From NCBI GenBank assembly GCA_004151065.3, contig NWUY0300035474.1:8548-28855 (forward strand): DNA of 20,308 bases, written 5' to 3'. The translations under genes and the position numbers were made by a program. The notes below the pieces were generated by a model. It worked only from the letters and a program-made list of their open reading frames with translations, was not told the origin of the DNA and searched no databases. This document shows, in pieces, positions 9,936 through 20,308 of this stretch (its first letter is position 1; each line of letters begins with the position of its first letter). This DNA comes from Larix sibirica. Lineage: Eukaryota > Streptophyta > Pinopsida > Pinales > Pinaceae.

Positions 9936-10650
9936 AAAGCATACACATGATGCATACATAAGCATGTACAAAATGTAGATATACCCTGTACAAGTCGTCA
10001 TCCATGTATATATAAGAGTAGATAAAAGAAGTACAAAAGTGTGAGTCTAAATCCAAAAATGGTGAGTTCAACACTACTCATGTGACTCATATTGCAAAAA
10101 TGGGAATATATCCCTATATGATGCAAATACAACCGCTAGATACAAAATATCTCTCAGGAGACTATACTCAATATGAAGCCTAAAATCCCCCAATTGTTAA
10201 CTCCTTGTAGCAAAGAACATATGTGGCCACCTTCCACAGTAGCCCGATGCATGTAAGGGGCACTTTGACTACCTGGTGTTGCATATTCATAGGCATTTGG
10301 TCTATCCTGAATTCATGAATGTTCTATGTCAGGCCAGCCAAATTTCCCTCAAAGTTAGCTAGCATAGCTACCGACCTCTCTACAGACTATAGATCTTGCA
10401 CTCATAATATCATATAGCCGGTAGGTTACACAAGTCCTATATCTGCATCATTTTTTACTTTTTATATTAGTACTCATATCACAAAAATATTTTTCATTTA
10501 TAGTTAAAATTTTCAAAAACTAAAAGTGGTGTAACAGATTTCTTAAATAGGTCACCTGTAGGCATGGGCCATATTCCATCTTTTGTCATCTTGTTCCTAT
10601 TTTTATCTTTTCCCACATATCTCTTATAGGATTTCTAGAGGGTCCCACTG
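9936..10650. other. Non-coding spacer between the RNase H and the antisense gene
   Basis: No continuous coding region is clear here. Features seen are a TATATATAA motif at 10007-10015 and a C5 run (10187-10191, read as AATTGGGGGATTTT on the minus strand) that could be an antisense polypurine-like tract. On the minus strand, 10195-10400 gives a short protein-like stretch in two frames (for example SVERSVAMLANFEGN and PLTCIGLLWKVATYVLCYKE), which could be the tail of the antisense gene or another decayed remnant. The rest is AT-rich without visible structure. Confidence 0.4.
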
Positions 10651-10672
10651 TGTCCTTTGTTGGCAGTGGTTG

Positions 10673-13600
10673 TTACTGTTGTCTAGTGTCCTGTAGTTGT
10701 TGTTGCTTCTCTGTTGCAAAATATTTTAACACCTGTATGCTTTGCCAAGCATGATCAAGTAAACTTGTCCCACCCTTCAAAAGCCTAAAATATTTGTCTA
10801 ACTTGGATTGGGGTGTGTAATCAAGACCTACCACGCTGGCTATCAGATTCTTCAGTAATGCAGTAGTAGCAATTGGAGGACGTAGCTCTTCATGCAGTTC
10901 ATTTTTCATGGGAGGATTCATCCTCTAAGGAACTGCTATCAAGTCTTGCATATTTTCTTGGACTCTCTGACTGTATAATTTCTCTGAGTGCAACTCAAAA
11001 CTCTCATTCCAGGGAGTTGGAGGCATGTTCTGTAGCATGGCAGTCATTGTTTTCAAGAAGGGGTTGACTAGGGCCTCAGATTCTTGTAACTTTTCTTCTA
11101 CTATTCTCATGGAGGTGAATTTATGGATACAGTTATATATGTGCATGATGGCCCATATCCTATTGTATATATTCATAGATTGCAATTGCTCTAGGGTCAA
11201 GGTGTTTATCATTGTTTTGGCTATTTTTTCCACCTGGTATATATTTTGTATGTCTGCTTTATTTCTGTCCAAAAACTCAGTTGCTTCTAACTAAATTTTA
11301 TAGAAACTTAAGGAAAACTATATGTGAGATCAAATCTTGAGCAAATCCTCAAAGACATGTTTCCACAAAAACTGCTTGATCTTCATAAGCTTTTCCACCA
11401 TCAAGGCTTGAGTTGATGCATCTTCATGTCTTAATTTCCAATCTTCCTCTTCTAGCTTAAGGTCAACTATCTCTTTATTCATGCCATGGACTTCTTGGTT
11501 TTGCTTTATCCAGCTTTTCTACTTGCACTTTGATGTTTTCATTCTTCTTCTCAATGATGTCTTGCAGCTTGATAATATCCAACTTAGTATCAGATGCTTG
11601 GGCTTCCCATTTATTTATTTCTTTCTCACTCTGCTCCTTACCTTTGTCTCAGGTTCGTTATCTGCTCATCTAATCTTGCATTATGAATGATAGTAAAAGG
11701 TAACTCTAGTTTTCTTCTTTCCTTGGCTAACTTCACCTTGTAGTGTTCTAACTATACAATTTCCTCCTCCAATTTTTTTATGGTTTTTATTGCCCGACTT
11801 CTAACTGCTGCAACTCTCTGAATCTATCCTCATTTACATTTTTCAGTGCAATTAACGAGGCATTTTCCCTTTTCAGGAATTGCAACTCATCTTGTATTTG
11901 CTGATACTCTACCATCACTTGGACAGTAGCTGAGAAAGCTTGAATGGCTTGAGATTCTTCCAAATCCTTGATATTTTGATCCTTCTTAGCTAACAGGGTT
12001 AAGGCTTCACTTGAATCTTGTGTTCCTTTCACTATCTTGATTACAGAATTCTGCAACCTCTAATTTTCGCATTCTAAACTCTTCACTTTAGTGCTCAAAA
12101 ACTAGTTTTTGGTTTTAAAAGCCTCACCTTTCCTTTTGTATTCATCTAGATTAGCTGCAGCCTTGGAATATTTTTTGTACACTATATTGTCCGTCCCCTA
12201 ATCCATTGACACTTTCTCTTCAGGGTGTGAATTTGTAGTGTCTACTACAACTTGTGAAATCCTCCATTCATTGGGTTGTAGATCCCTATATGCTCTGTTA
12301 GATAGAGGCTCCATTGTGACTATATTGAACTTATTTTTGCTAGGGTCAAACTTATAGATTCACCTGGGTCTTGTATGTGAGTCCAAAGACTTTGTAACAG
12401 GAAAGAACTCTGGAATTAGTGCTCTTCGTTGTTGGTCTTGTTCCAATAGCATAATAGGGTTAGTGATATTGACAAAACCTCTCATTCCACTTCCAATTGT
12501 ATGTTGAGTCATCTCTGGGACTACAAAGCTTGATGAAGCATTCATATTTTTCCTTGACATTATAACAGTCATCAGCTCATTAGATTCAAAATATCATGAC
12601 TAGGATTCATGGAAGTTTCACCTCACTCTGAATTTCCTGTAATTGATTAGTATATCATTGGGTGGTCAGTATCCCTTCATATGGTCTCTTTTCTTACCCC
12701 AAATCCACTACTGCTTTAGTTGTTTTACTCTTTTTATTTTCTAGATCCCGAGGGATTTCTTTAGCTTTTCTTTTCTCAACCTCCAAGGATCCCTTCACAG
12801 TATTCTCAATTTTATTCCTTTCCTCTTGAATAATCTCATCCATGATGGAGAGGAGAGTTCCTTTAGGACTTGTGTCTGTTTGGGTCACACTATCATCCTT
12901 TTCTTTGAGATGAGACTGGATAGTATTTACAATTGCGTTACAAAATGCCTCATTTAGCTCACTGGTCCCAACACCTACCAAGTCATCTTGCTTCTTTTCT
13001 CCATGGCAGATCGTTGTTTCCTTGGATGCCTCAACTTCATTACGTTTATTTCCTTTATTTAACTTTGACTCCTACTGTGAAGAAATTTTAGTCTTCTTTT
13101 GTTGTTGTACCTTCTTTGATTGGTTGTGCTCCCTTCCTGGTGGTATATCAACTTCTTATCCACCTTCTTGGTTAGACCCATGTGGCAATCCCTCAGGGCT
13201 ATTTCTGAAGTCTATTTCTATTGATACTATATGTTCTTGGTCTGACCTGCATGTCTCAGCCCCACGACCTAATCTATTAGGTCTCTACTTAAGTTGGATG
13301 AATTATGTATTGCCTTATCCCTCCTTCCCCAGTCATTGCTTTGGATCAAAACCCATAGATAACATGATTGGAAAAGATTTATGATATAAATCACTTCTTT
13401 GGGAGGTGAGGGGAGATGAATCTCCATAATTGAGGATTCTCCTTCATCCCTATTGATTTCTTTATCCTTTGATACTGGTATGGGATCTCTTTTTTCTTCT
13501 TGGGAATTTGAATCCATCCTAGAACCTTTCCCTGAGTCATCATTAGCATGATATTCTTCATATAAGTCCTCAAACCTATGGTCTTCAAGGATAGACAAAT

Positions 13601-15234
13601 AAGGAACATTCTCTTTTTGTAGGTAATCCATAATCCTCCACTAGGCTCCTCTTCTTCTTCTTTCATTGATACCATTGTGCCCTACATATTCATCATGTCG
13701 TTTTTGGAGAGGTGCCATGAATTTCAACTCTCCCTTAGGAATTAAAGCTCCTTTTGGCCTGTAAAAGGTATAATATGGAGGGGACCTAGAGGGATCTGAA
13801 GTAGGTTCACGAAAATCTTGAGCCATCACCTCAGTAGGGTTTGCTTGTTCTTAAATATTTCTTTTCACCTTTTTGAAGGTGCCTTTATTGGCCAATATTT
13901 CCAATTTTGTTTTGGACTGATGATCTTGAGGGTTCGAGAGCTTTCTTCCCTTTTCTCATTCGATTAAAAGATGCGGATCATATTTCCAGGAAATATCCAA
14001 CTTCATTTATAGCTTCGCAAAAATATTGGTAATTTGTTTGAGAGATTTATTGTTATTAATGGTGTATCCTCACATAGCTATGGGAAAAGTCGCTCTCCCC
14101 CACTCTTGAACATGAAAAAATGAATGTTATCCACTTCTATCATCTGCCTAACATATTCCAGGTTAAAAATTTTGGGAGTGAGTAGCTTAGGTAGCCTGTA
14201 AGGAGGATTTTCAGTGCCATACAACATAATCACAGTGTAGTCCTCAGAGAAAAACCAATATCCCTTTCTAACAGCCTCACCTAGTTGCAGGCCCGATTTG
14301 ATCTCTTGAGGCATACGCTAAACCTCAATCCTAGTGATCAAATCAAATTCCTTATACATAAACTGAGACACAAACCGAGTCCAGATGACCTCTTCTTCCT
14401 ATACCTTCTTTATCCGAAAAACCCAATCATATATTATATTTGGAGAATCGCCTTTAGTTCTCTGTAGATCTAGGTATTCAAAGTAGTGAGGTTGGTGGAA
14501 CATGAGTAAATACACAAGATAAAAATAATATATGAAAACCCCATTATCATTGAACTCTGCTAGTTGGGTTTTGATTCCAATTGCTAATGCCTCTTCATAG
14601 TTGAATTTGGGGGCCGACAGATGATTATAAGTATCAACCATCATAACCATTCTTTGATCAACATATTTATTAGAATCTCTTCCAAATATTAATGTCAAAT
14701 CCAAGACAATTTCTTGATTCCAGAGTAACAAATTAGTGTGTTTCCATGGTTTAATTTTAACTGGGGACTGCTTGCAGGAGGCTACCAGTCGATCTCATAG
14801 CTTCTACTTTATATTAGTATCAATCCCTCGATAAAAGGATACTTTCATTCTAGCTATAGTGTATCCCCAATAGGATTAGTCCTTATCATTGCGGTAATCA
14901 AAATAATTGAGATTTCAAATAGGATTATCTAGCCATCACTAGCATGGATGGAGGATGTGGTTGGATTGTAATAGTTTGCACAAAGTTGGAAAAAATTGAG
15001 GAAAGAGAAGACATCAGGGAATAGGTGTTGGGCTAACTCCGACTTCTAGAATCTAGTTGTGACTTCAAAGGTGTGCAATTTTTTGAGATCTACTCCTATG
15101 AGTTGTTGGGCTGTGTTTTTGGTTAGGTCAGGTGGAGATACCTTGGCCCATTGGTCAACAAAGGGTAAAATTTCGAAAGGAGGATGTGTCTAAAATTTCA
15201 GAATGGTGAGAAAGAGCTCTATAGGATGCGCCAT
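10673..15234 (-). pseudogene. Long antisense gene of unknown family, coiled-coil C-terminal half, decayed
   Basis: I do not recognise the family. The proposed start is an ATG at 15234-15232 (MAHPIELFLTILKF), giving about 1,500 codons. Protein-like sequence persists through successive frames: 15234 to about 14740, 14731-14078, about 14080-13269, about 13260-12694, 12572-11787, then to 11272-10673, with about five shifts and many in-frame stops. The N-terminal half looks globular (for example APKFNYEEALAIGIKTQLAE, IYDWVFRIKK, NPPYRLPKLLTPKIFNLEYV). The middle is charged, with Lys/Gln/Ser. The C-terminal third is coiled-coil-like, rich in Glu/Lys/Leu/Gln (QDELQFLKRENASLI, KKDQNIKDLEE, KLDIIKLQDIIEKKNENIKV), ending in a Gln-rich tail. 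It lies antisense and downstream of the retroelement pol. It could be an accessory antisense ORF of that element, or belong to another element. Its first 690 bases lie in the duplicated block. Confidence 0.6.
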
Positions 15235-15906
15235 AGGTTGTATCCTTTCTTTTTTGCATCTTGCACTATTGAACCAGGGGTAGGGATTATTTATATGTAA
15301 TAGAACACATCATGGGTGGCTATAGGGGAAATGATGCACAACGGGTACATTGACAACAAAGCACACTGGAGTGGCTTTTAAAACAGAAAAAGGTCGAGGG
15401 ACTTAGGATTATACTTACTTCAATACGATATAAAAACAATGCATGAGTTCCGTTTGACTATTTTGATCATCTACATCTCAACTTCAGGGATGGTAAGGTT
15501 GATAAACGTCTTTCTTCGGAGCGTTTAACTGCATGGTTAAAGAAAAAATAGGTTGAACTTTCTTGAGAGGATTTTGTTGCTCCACAAGCTTTTGAAACAA
15601 TTAATTTAAGTCTTCTTTAATGTGTATTTTCATGTTACTCTAGAGGTCTTGAGTATTTTTAGGAGTTGTTGATACAGGCATATTTTTTAATCATTAGTGC
15701 ATTGATTTGGAAACACTTATTCCATATTATCCTTTGCAACATTTACTGTTAAAATGAATAAATCATGGGCTCTAGCTTTTTTTCCTGACTAGATCCTTTT
15801 TTTAGAGAGGGACTCTACTTATTCTAGGCCGTGAGTAGTTTTATTTGGAAGTGACGATGACCCCTCTTCGAGAATGACTAATATTGCTTCTGAAGAATTG
15901 CATTAT

Positions 15907-16260
15907 TCAATCTAAGCCATAGGTGGGAATTGGGTTATTTTAATTTCATTAACAACTTCTATGCCTTCAACGATCGAGATTTTCCTCGAGCGGTTACATG
16001 ATTCAATTTGAGTCGTTGATGGGGAGGGGTTACATGATACCATTCGAGATGTCGGCAGAAAACCCCTTTTTTAGCATGGTTGCAAGTTCTAACTCCTCCA
16101 ATGACCTAGATTTATCCTGGAAAAATGCACAACCATATCTGGGATATTAGTGAAAAACTTCGCCTTTTATGTCCGTTGCATATTTTGATGCCTCCAATGG
16201 TCTATTTTTTCCTTGGTAATATGTATGGGCCAATCTAAGTCGTCGATGGTAGAAATCAGT
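15907..16260. repeat. Degenerate tandem-like repeats
   Basis: Two motif series recur. Series one is TCAATCTAAGCCATAGG (about 15907), TCAATTTGAGTCGTTGATGG (about 16003) and CCAATCTAAGTCGTCGATGG (about 16230). Series two is GCCTTCAACGATCGAGATTT (about 15963), CTCCTCCAATGACCTAGATT (about 16091) and GCCTCCAATGGTCTATTTTT (about 16190). Spacing between copies varies from about 95 to 230 bases, so this is an old, eroded array. It is present again in the duplicated copy at +2,154. Confidence 0.5.
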
Positions 16261-16435
16261 TGTTATTCCTCTTACTAGTTACACCTCGTGAAGGGCTCAA
16301 ATATTTTATGTATGATTCAAAATATTCTTTTGCAACCAATGACCATTGGTGCTCGACTTCTTCTTCTTTCAGACTTTAATATTGTTCTTCATAGAGGTTT
16401 AATAATGCGGTAATTGCAAGCACAAAAAGGGTGAC

Positions 16436-16550
16436 AACAGGACAAGCATGGGTCCTTTCCCAAACTGTTGTAATTTGAGTGAGCAACTGGCCCTTTCTCT
16501 CGCTCTAGTAATTTTTGGGAGGAAGGGTCAAAGAGGAATAGCCTTGTATA
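16436..16550. repeat. Dispersed repeat unit with GAGTGAGCAACTGGCC core
   Basis: The unit reads CAAGCATGGGTCC, then TTGTAATTTGAGTGAGCAAC, TGGCCCTTTCTCTCGCTCTA and TTTTTGGGAGGAAGGGTCAA. The same order of blocks recurs at 18590-18704 (duplicate copy), at 20079-20193 in diverged form, and at 20249-20308, where it runs off the window. It may be a subrepeat of an LTR or 3' untranslated region. Confidence 0.7.
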
Positions 16551-16697
16551 GTTGGGTAATTTTTTTCTTAAAATTTTGGTCATTTTTAATGTAACACTTC
16601 ATTCTGGAAAGGGAAAATTTTTAATTAAAACTTCATTATTGAAGGGTTTATTTCTCACAAAATATTCATTGTTGAAGGCCAAAATTTTAGACAAAAC

Positions 16698-16698
16698 N
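16698..16698. other. Single ambiguous base (N) at duplication junction
   Basis: This is the only N in the window. It lies exactly between the two 2,153-base copies, which points to a contig join. Confidence 0.95.
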
Positions 16699-17388
16699 TA
16701 TCATTGAACTCTGCTAGTTGGGTTTTGATTCCAATTGCTAATGCCTCTTCATAGTTGAATTTGGGGGCCGACAGATGATTATAAGTATCAACCATCATAA
16801 CCATTCTTTGATCAACATATTTATTAGAATCTCTTCCAAATATTAATGTCAAATCCAAGACAATTTCTTGATTCCAGAGTAACAAATTAGTGTGTTTCCA
16901 TGGTTTAATTTTAACTGGGGACTGCTTGCAGGAGGCTACCAGTCGATCTCATAGCTTCTACTTTATATTAGTATCAATCCCTCGATAAAAGGATACTTTC
17001 ATTCTAGCTATAGTGTATCCCCAATAGGATTAGTCCTTATCATTGCGGTAATCAAAATAATTGAGATTTCAAATAGGATTATCTAGCCATCACTAGCATG
17101 GATGGAGGATGTGGTTGGATTGTAATAGTTTGCACAAAGTTGGAAAAAATTGAGGAAAGAGAAGACATCAGGGAATAGGTGTTGGGCTAACTCCGACTTC
17201 TAGAATCTAGTTGTGACTTCAAAGGTGTGCAATTTTTTGAGATCTACTCCTATGAGTTGTTGGGCTGTGTTTTTGGTTAGGTCAGGTGGAGATACGTTGG
17301 CCCATTGGTCAACAAAGGGTAAAATTTCGAAAGGAGGATGTGTCTAAAATTTCAGAATGGTGAGAAAGAGCTCTATAGGATGCGCCAT
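16699..17388 (-). pseudogene. Duplicate of the 5' part of the antisense gene
   Basis: This repeats the antisense gene from its proposed ATG (17388-17386) to the point where the N cuts it, near the EFND motif. It corresponds to 14545-15234, with one substitution inside (17296). Past the N the minus strand runs into unrelated upstream sequence, so the reading frame at 16655-16885 is a chimera across the junction and should not be read as a protein. Confidence 0.7.
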
Positions 17389-18851
17389 AGGTTGTATCCT
17401 TTCTTTTTTGCATCTTGCACTATTGAACCAGGGGTAGGGATTATTTATATGTAATAGAACACATCATGGGTGGCTATAGGGGAAATGATGCACAACGCGT
17501 ACATTGACAACAAAGCACACTGGAGTGGCTTTTAAAACAAAAAAAGGTCGAGGGACTTAGGATTATACTTACTTCAATACGATATAAAAACAATGCATGA
17601 GTTCCGTTTGACTATTTTGATCATCTACATCTCAACTTCAGGGATGGTAAGGTTGATAAACGTCTTTCTTCGGAGCACTTAACTGCATGGTTAAAGAAAA
17701 AATAGGTTGAACTTTCTTGAGAGGATTTTGTTGCTCCACAAGCTTTTGAAACAATTAATTTAAGTCTTCTTTAATGTGTATTTTCATGTTACTCTAGAGG
17801 TCTTGAGTATTTTTAGGAGTTGTTGATACAGGCATATTTTTTAATCATTAGTGCATTGATTTGGAAACACTTATTCCATATTATCCTTTGCAACATTTAC
17901 TGTTAAAATGAATAAATCATGGGCTCTAGCTTTTTTTCCTGACTAGATCCTTTTTTTAGAGAGGGACTCTACTTATTCTAGGCCGTGAGTAGTTTTATTT
18001 GGAAGTGACGATGACCCCTCTTCGAGAATGACTAATATTGCTTCTGAAGAATTGCATTATTCAATCTAAGCCATAGGTGGGAATTGGGTTATTTTAATTT
18101 CATTAACAACTTCTATGCCTTCAACGATCGAGATTTTCCTCGAGCGGTTACATGATTCAATTTGAGTCGTTGATGGGGAGGGGTTACATGATACCATTCG
18201 AGATGTCGGCAGAAAACCCCTTTTTTAGCATGGTTGCAAGTTCTAACTCCTCCAATGACCTAGATTTATCCTGGAAAAATGCACAACCATATCTGGGATA
18301 TTAGTGAAAAACTTCGCCTTTTATGTCCGTTGCATATTTTGATGCCTCCAATGGTCTATTTTTTCCTTGGTAATATGTATGGGCCAATCTAAGTCGTCGA
18401 TGGTAGAAATCAGTTGTTATTCCTCTTACTAGTTACACCTCGTGAAGGGCTCAAATATTTTATGTATGATTCAAAATATTCTTTTGCAACCAATGACCAT
18501 TGGTGCTCGACTTCTTCTTCTTTCAGACTTTAATATTGTTCTTCATAGAGGTTTAATAATGCGGTAATTGCAAGCACAAAAAGGGTGACAACAGGACAAG
18601 CATGGGTCCTTTCCCAAACTGTTGTAATTTGAGTGAGCAACTGGCCCTTTCTCTCGCTCTAGTAATTTTTGGGAGGAAGGGTCAAAGAGGAATAGCCTTG
18701 TATAGTTGGGTAATTTTTTTCTTAAAATTTTGGTCATTTTTAATGTAACACTTCATTCTGGAAAGGGAAAATTTTTAATTAAAACTTCATTATTGAAGGG
18801 TTTATTTCTCACAAAATATTCATTGTTGAAGGCCAAAATTTTAGACAAAAC
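16699..18851. repeat. Direct duplication, copy 2 (2,153 bp), probably artefactual
   Basis: This is a near-identical copy of 14545-16697, beginning at the first base after the N and ending at 18851 where the two copies stop matching what follows. The five substitutions listed for copy 1 are the only differences I found. A suffix of one contig equal to the prefix of the next is a dovetail overlap, so the block most likely represents the same genomic DNA twice. Confidence 0.95.
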
Positions 18852-19056
18852 GTTGTTTGATGGGAAGTATAAGAAATAACAACATCAGAAAAAATTTGTT
18901 TGAGTGGCAAAGATGAATATAAATTACAACCATGTCGGTTGGTTCCTTGCTGGTCGATGTTGTGATCGTTAGTCTGGCCTCTTTTTTAATCCTCATTTTA
19001 TGTCTTCTTTGGTCGATCGTTGGGTATTTTTCCTTGTTGATATTTTATGTGCAGAG

Positions 19057-19078
19057 CCAACTGTATTTTTCCAGTTGG
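19057..19078. repeat. Short hairpin
   Basis: CCAACTG (19057-19063) and CAGTTGG (19072-19078) form a perfect 7-base stem around an 8-base T-rich loop. No function is indicated. Confidence 0.6.
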
Positions 19079-19256
19079 GACTTGGTGGGGGTCTTGTGCC
19101 CAATCAATCATCATGTGTATTGAATCACTCAAGTCCTTCCATCTTCCATGTCTTCATTCCCTCTTTGTATGTATTCTTTGAGTTAGATTCATGACCTTTT
19201 TCTAAATCAATAAGGTAGATTTTGTCATTCTATGCAATCCTAGGGGTACGACATTC

Positions 19257-19294
19257 AACTAGTGTTGATACAGATTGAACTAGTGTTGATACAG
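19257..19294. repeat. Two-copy 21-base tandem repeat
   Basis: AACTAGTGTTGATACAG occurs at 19257-19273 and again at 19278-19294, separated by ATTG. The two 17-base blocks are identical, which suggests a recent slippage duplication. Confidence 0.9.
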
Positions 19295-20078
19295 TCAATA
19301 GTCAACATCATCATTCCTATTTTTTGGAGGGTATCGTTTTAGTCGATCTCCATTCACAACCTTTGAAAGCAATTGACCTTGGGAACGAATGCTTCTTGTC
19401 CATATAATAGTTTAAATCGTGTCTAACCCATCGATCATTTGTATGTCATTCTGTATGCTTATATTTTTGCAGGATTTTTATTATCCCAGACATTCATGCT
19501 GCCATGATGAACTTTTATGATGATCAATCGTAAATTCTTTATGAACAATTGCCTTTTATCACCCTATTCTAATTGCGTTGGCCTTTACTCCCACTTATTT
19601 GAGTAAGGAGGAGAAGGAGCACTGCCACCCTTTTTTATGATTAGAGTAATGACATGTGAGTAGGTGGAGAAGGAAAACTCACTTTTATTCATGCATTGCC
19701 TTGGGTAAAGTGGCATGATTCTATTTTGGTCATTGTTGGGGGTGGACCTCTTATTTGGGTTGTAAATCCATTCAAGTTTTTCATGCACATTTTAATGGCA
19801 CCTAGGTTGACAGGCTAGGATTCATTGCATTCCATTTTAGGGATCCCTCCCTTGGTCATAAGACTGGCTTACTTACCTAAAGTGTCGCATATAGTGGTAG
19901 AGGGAATGGAAACATTGGCTCTTTCTCACCTTATCCTAGTTATGTTGGGATTTCCTCCGACTTCTGAAATTCAAGTAAAGAGGAGAAGGAGCACTAGACC
20001 TTTTAGACCCTTTTATGGTTACAGTGACGAGGACAAGGTGGATTGGCCTCATTTTTCAACTAGTGTGTAATTTTATGA

Positions 20079-20308
20079 CCGGAGGAGAAGAATGGGACAC
20101 TTCTCAAACTCTTGTCATTTATTTTGAGTGAGCAACTAGCCATTTCTCTATCTCTAGTAATGTTTGGAGGAAGGGTCAAGGAGCACTAGCGCTTTCGCGC
20201 ACTTGTTCCATATGAATGAGTAGCATGGGAACAATATCCATTCTAGTTTTGGGAGGAGAAAGAGCATGGGCCTGTAATTTGAGTGAGCAACTGGCCCTTT
20301 CTCTCGTG
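20079..20308. repeat. Diverged copies of the GAGTGAGCAACTGGCC repeat unit
   Basis: A first diverged unit (about 20079-20193) has GGAGGAGAAGAATGGGACAC, TTTTGAGTGAGCAACTAGCC and GGAGGAAGGGTCAAGGAGCA in the same order as the unit at 16436-16550. A second begins at about 20249 (GGGAGGAGAAAGAGCATGGG) and reaches GAGTGAGCAACTGGCCCTTT at the window end, matching the 16436 unit more closely. The array evidently continues past 20308. Confidence 0.7.

Larger units (their letters stand above)
14545..16697. repeat. Direct duplication, copy 1 (2,153 bp)
   Basis: This block matches 16699-18851 at a constant offset of 2,154 bases with no net indel. Comparing by eye I found five single-base differences: 15142/17296, 15344/17498, 15386/17540, 15523/17677 and 15524/17678. 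All fall within 383 bases. The right end of copy 1 is the last base before the single N at 16698. The block includes the 5' part of the antisense gene and its upstream region. Confidence 0.97.
15235..16697. other. Non-coding stretch upstream of the antisense gene
   Basis: No gene is supported in this stretch. It should hold the promoter and 5' leader of the antisense gene if that gene was ever expressed. It contains degenerate tandem-like motifs (15907-16260) and one unit of the dispersed GAGTGAGCAACTGGCC repeat (about 16440-16550). The minus-strand open frame at 16389-16583 falls on that repeat unit and is judged accidental. Confidence 0.5.
18852..20308. other. Non-coding repeat-rich region
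   Basis: No gene is supported. The stretch is T- and G-rich on the plus strand and includes a short hairpin (19057-19078), a 21-base tandem pair (19257-19294) and several GGAGGAGAAGGAGCA-type blocks (about 19605, 19979, 20082, 20250), often followed by CCCTTTT-like tracts. The hydrophobic open frame at 18932-19123 overlaps another frame and looks accidental. It may be 3' untranslated or LTR sequence of the same element, or another repeat. Confidence 0.5.

Noticed and set aside
10873-11690. Plus-strand ORFs at 10873-11067, 11025-11294 and 11481-11690
   Set aside because: They are antisense to the coiled-coil gene; hydrophobic composition is expected when Lys/Glu-rich codons are read in reverse.
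13022-13384. Plus-strand 120-codon ORF rich in Cys, Ser and Phe
   Set aside because: It lies opposite the antisense gene, whose minus-strand frames look more protein-like and connect with their neighbours.
16389-16583. 64-codon minus-strand ORF repeated identically at 18543-18737
   Set aside because: The identity is due to the duplicated block, and the ORF covers a dispersed non-coding repeat unit.
18932-19194. Hydrophobic small ORFs that look like membrane peptides
   Set aside because: T-rich DNA yields hydrophobic translations; two overlapping frames give similar results and there is no supporting context.
1-20308. CRISPR arrays, tRNA or rRNA genes, bacterial-type operons
   Set aside because: No regularly spaced repeats with unique spacers, no tRNA-like fold and no ribosome-site-led gene clusters were seen; the window is plant repeat DNA.

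Overview
This window is repeat-derived nuclear DNA from a plant with a large genome. No intact gene is visible. Every long protein-like reading frame is broken by stops and frameshifts, and the recognisable proteins are those of a Ty3/gypsy LTR retrotransposon. The gag/pol style, with a second RNase H, an Arg-type primer site and a long leader, fits the plant Tat/Ogre-like lineage. A conifer or other gymnosperm host is my guess from the flavour of these proteins and the low gene density; the sequence does not prove it.

Layout. Positions 1-1024 look like the 3' part of a 5' LTR, followed by a primer-binding site (1029-1046) and a leader of about 2 kb that contains a perfect 17-base palindrome (2701-2717). 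Plus-strand decayed coding regions follow in canonical gypsy order: gag (3083-5166), protease (5491-6253), reverse transcriptase (about 6518-7740), RNase H (about 7750-8160) and integrase (8301-9431). A second RNase H domain (9536-9935) lies downstream of integrase, which is not the usual place for it. Catalytic residues are lost in integrase and in the second RNase H.

After a spacer of about 0.7 kb, a long decayed gene runs on the opposite strand from 15234 down to 10673 (roughly 1,500 codons over several frames). It has a globular N-terminal half and a coiled-coil C-terminal half. I do not recognise its family. Its place between the second RNase H and the missing 3' LTR recalls the antisense ORFs known from some Tat elements, so it may be a retroelement accessory gene, or a separate element.

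Positions 14545-16697 are repeated almost exactly at 16699-18851, with a single N between the copies. The first copy ends exactly at the N and the second begins exactly after it. This is the pattern of two contigs whose ends overlap but were not merged, so the second copy is probably an assembly artefact. The rest (18852-20308) is non-coding and contains dispersed, degenerate repeat units that run off the window end. No 3' LTR matching the start of the window was found by eye.
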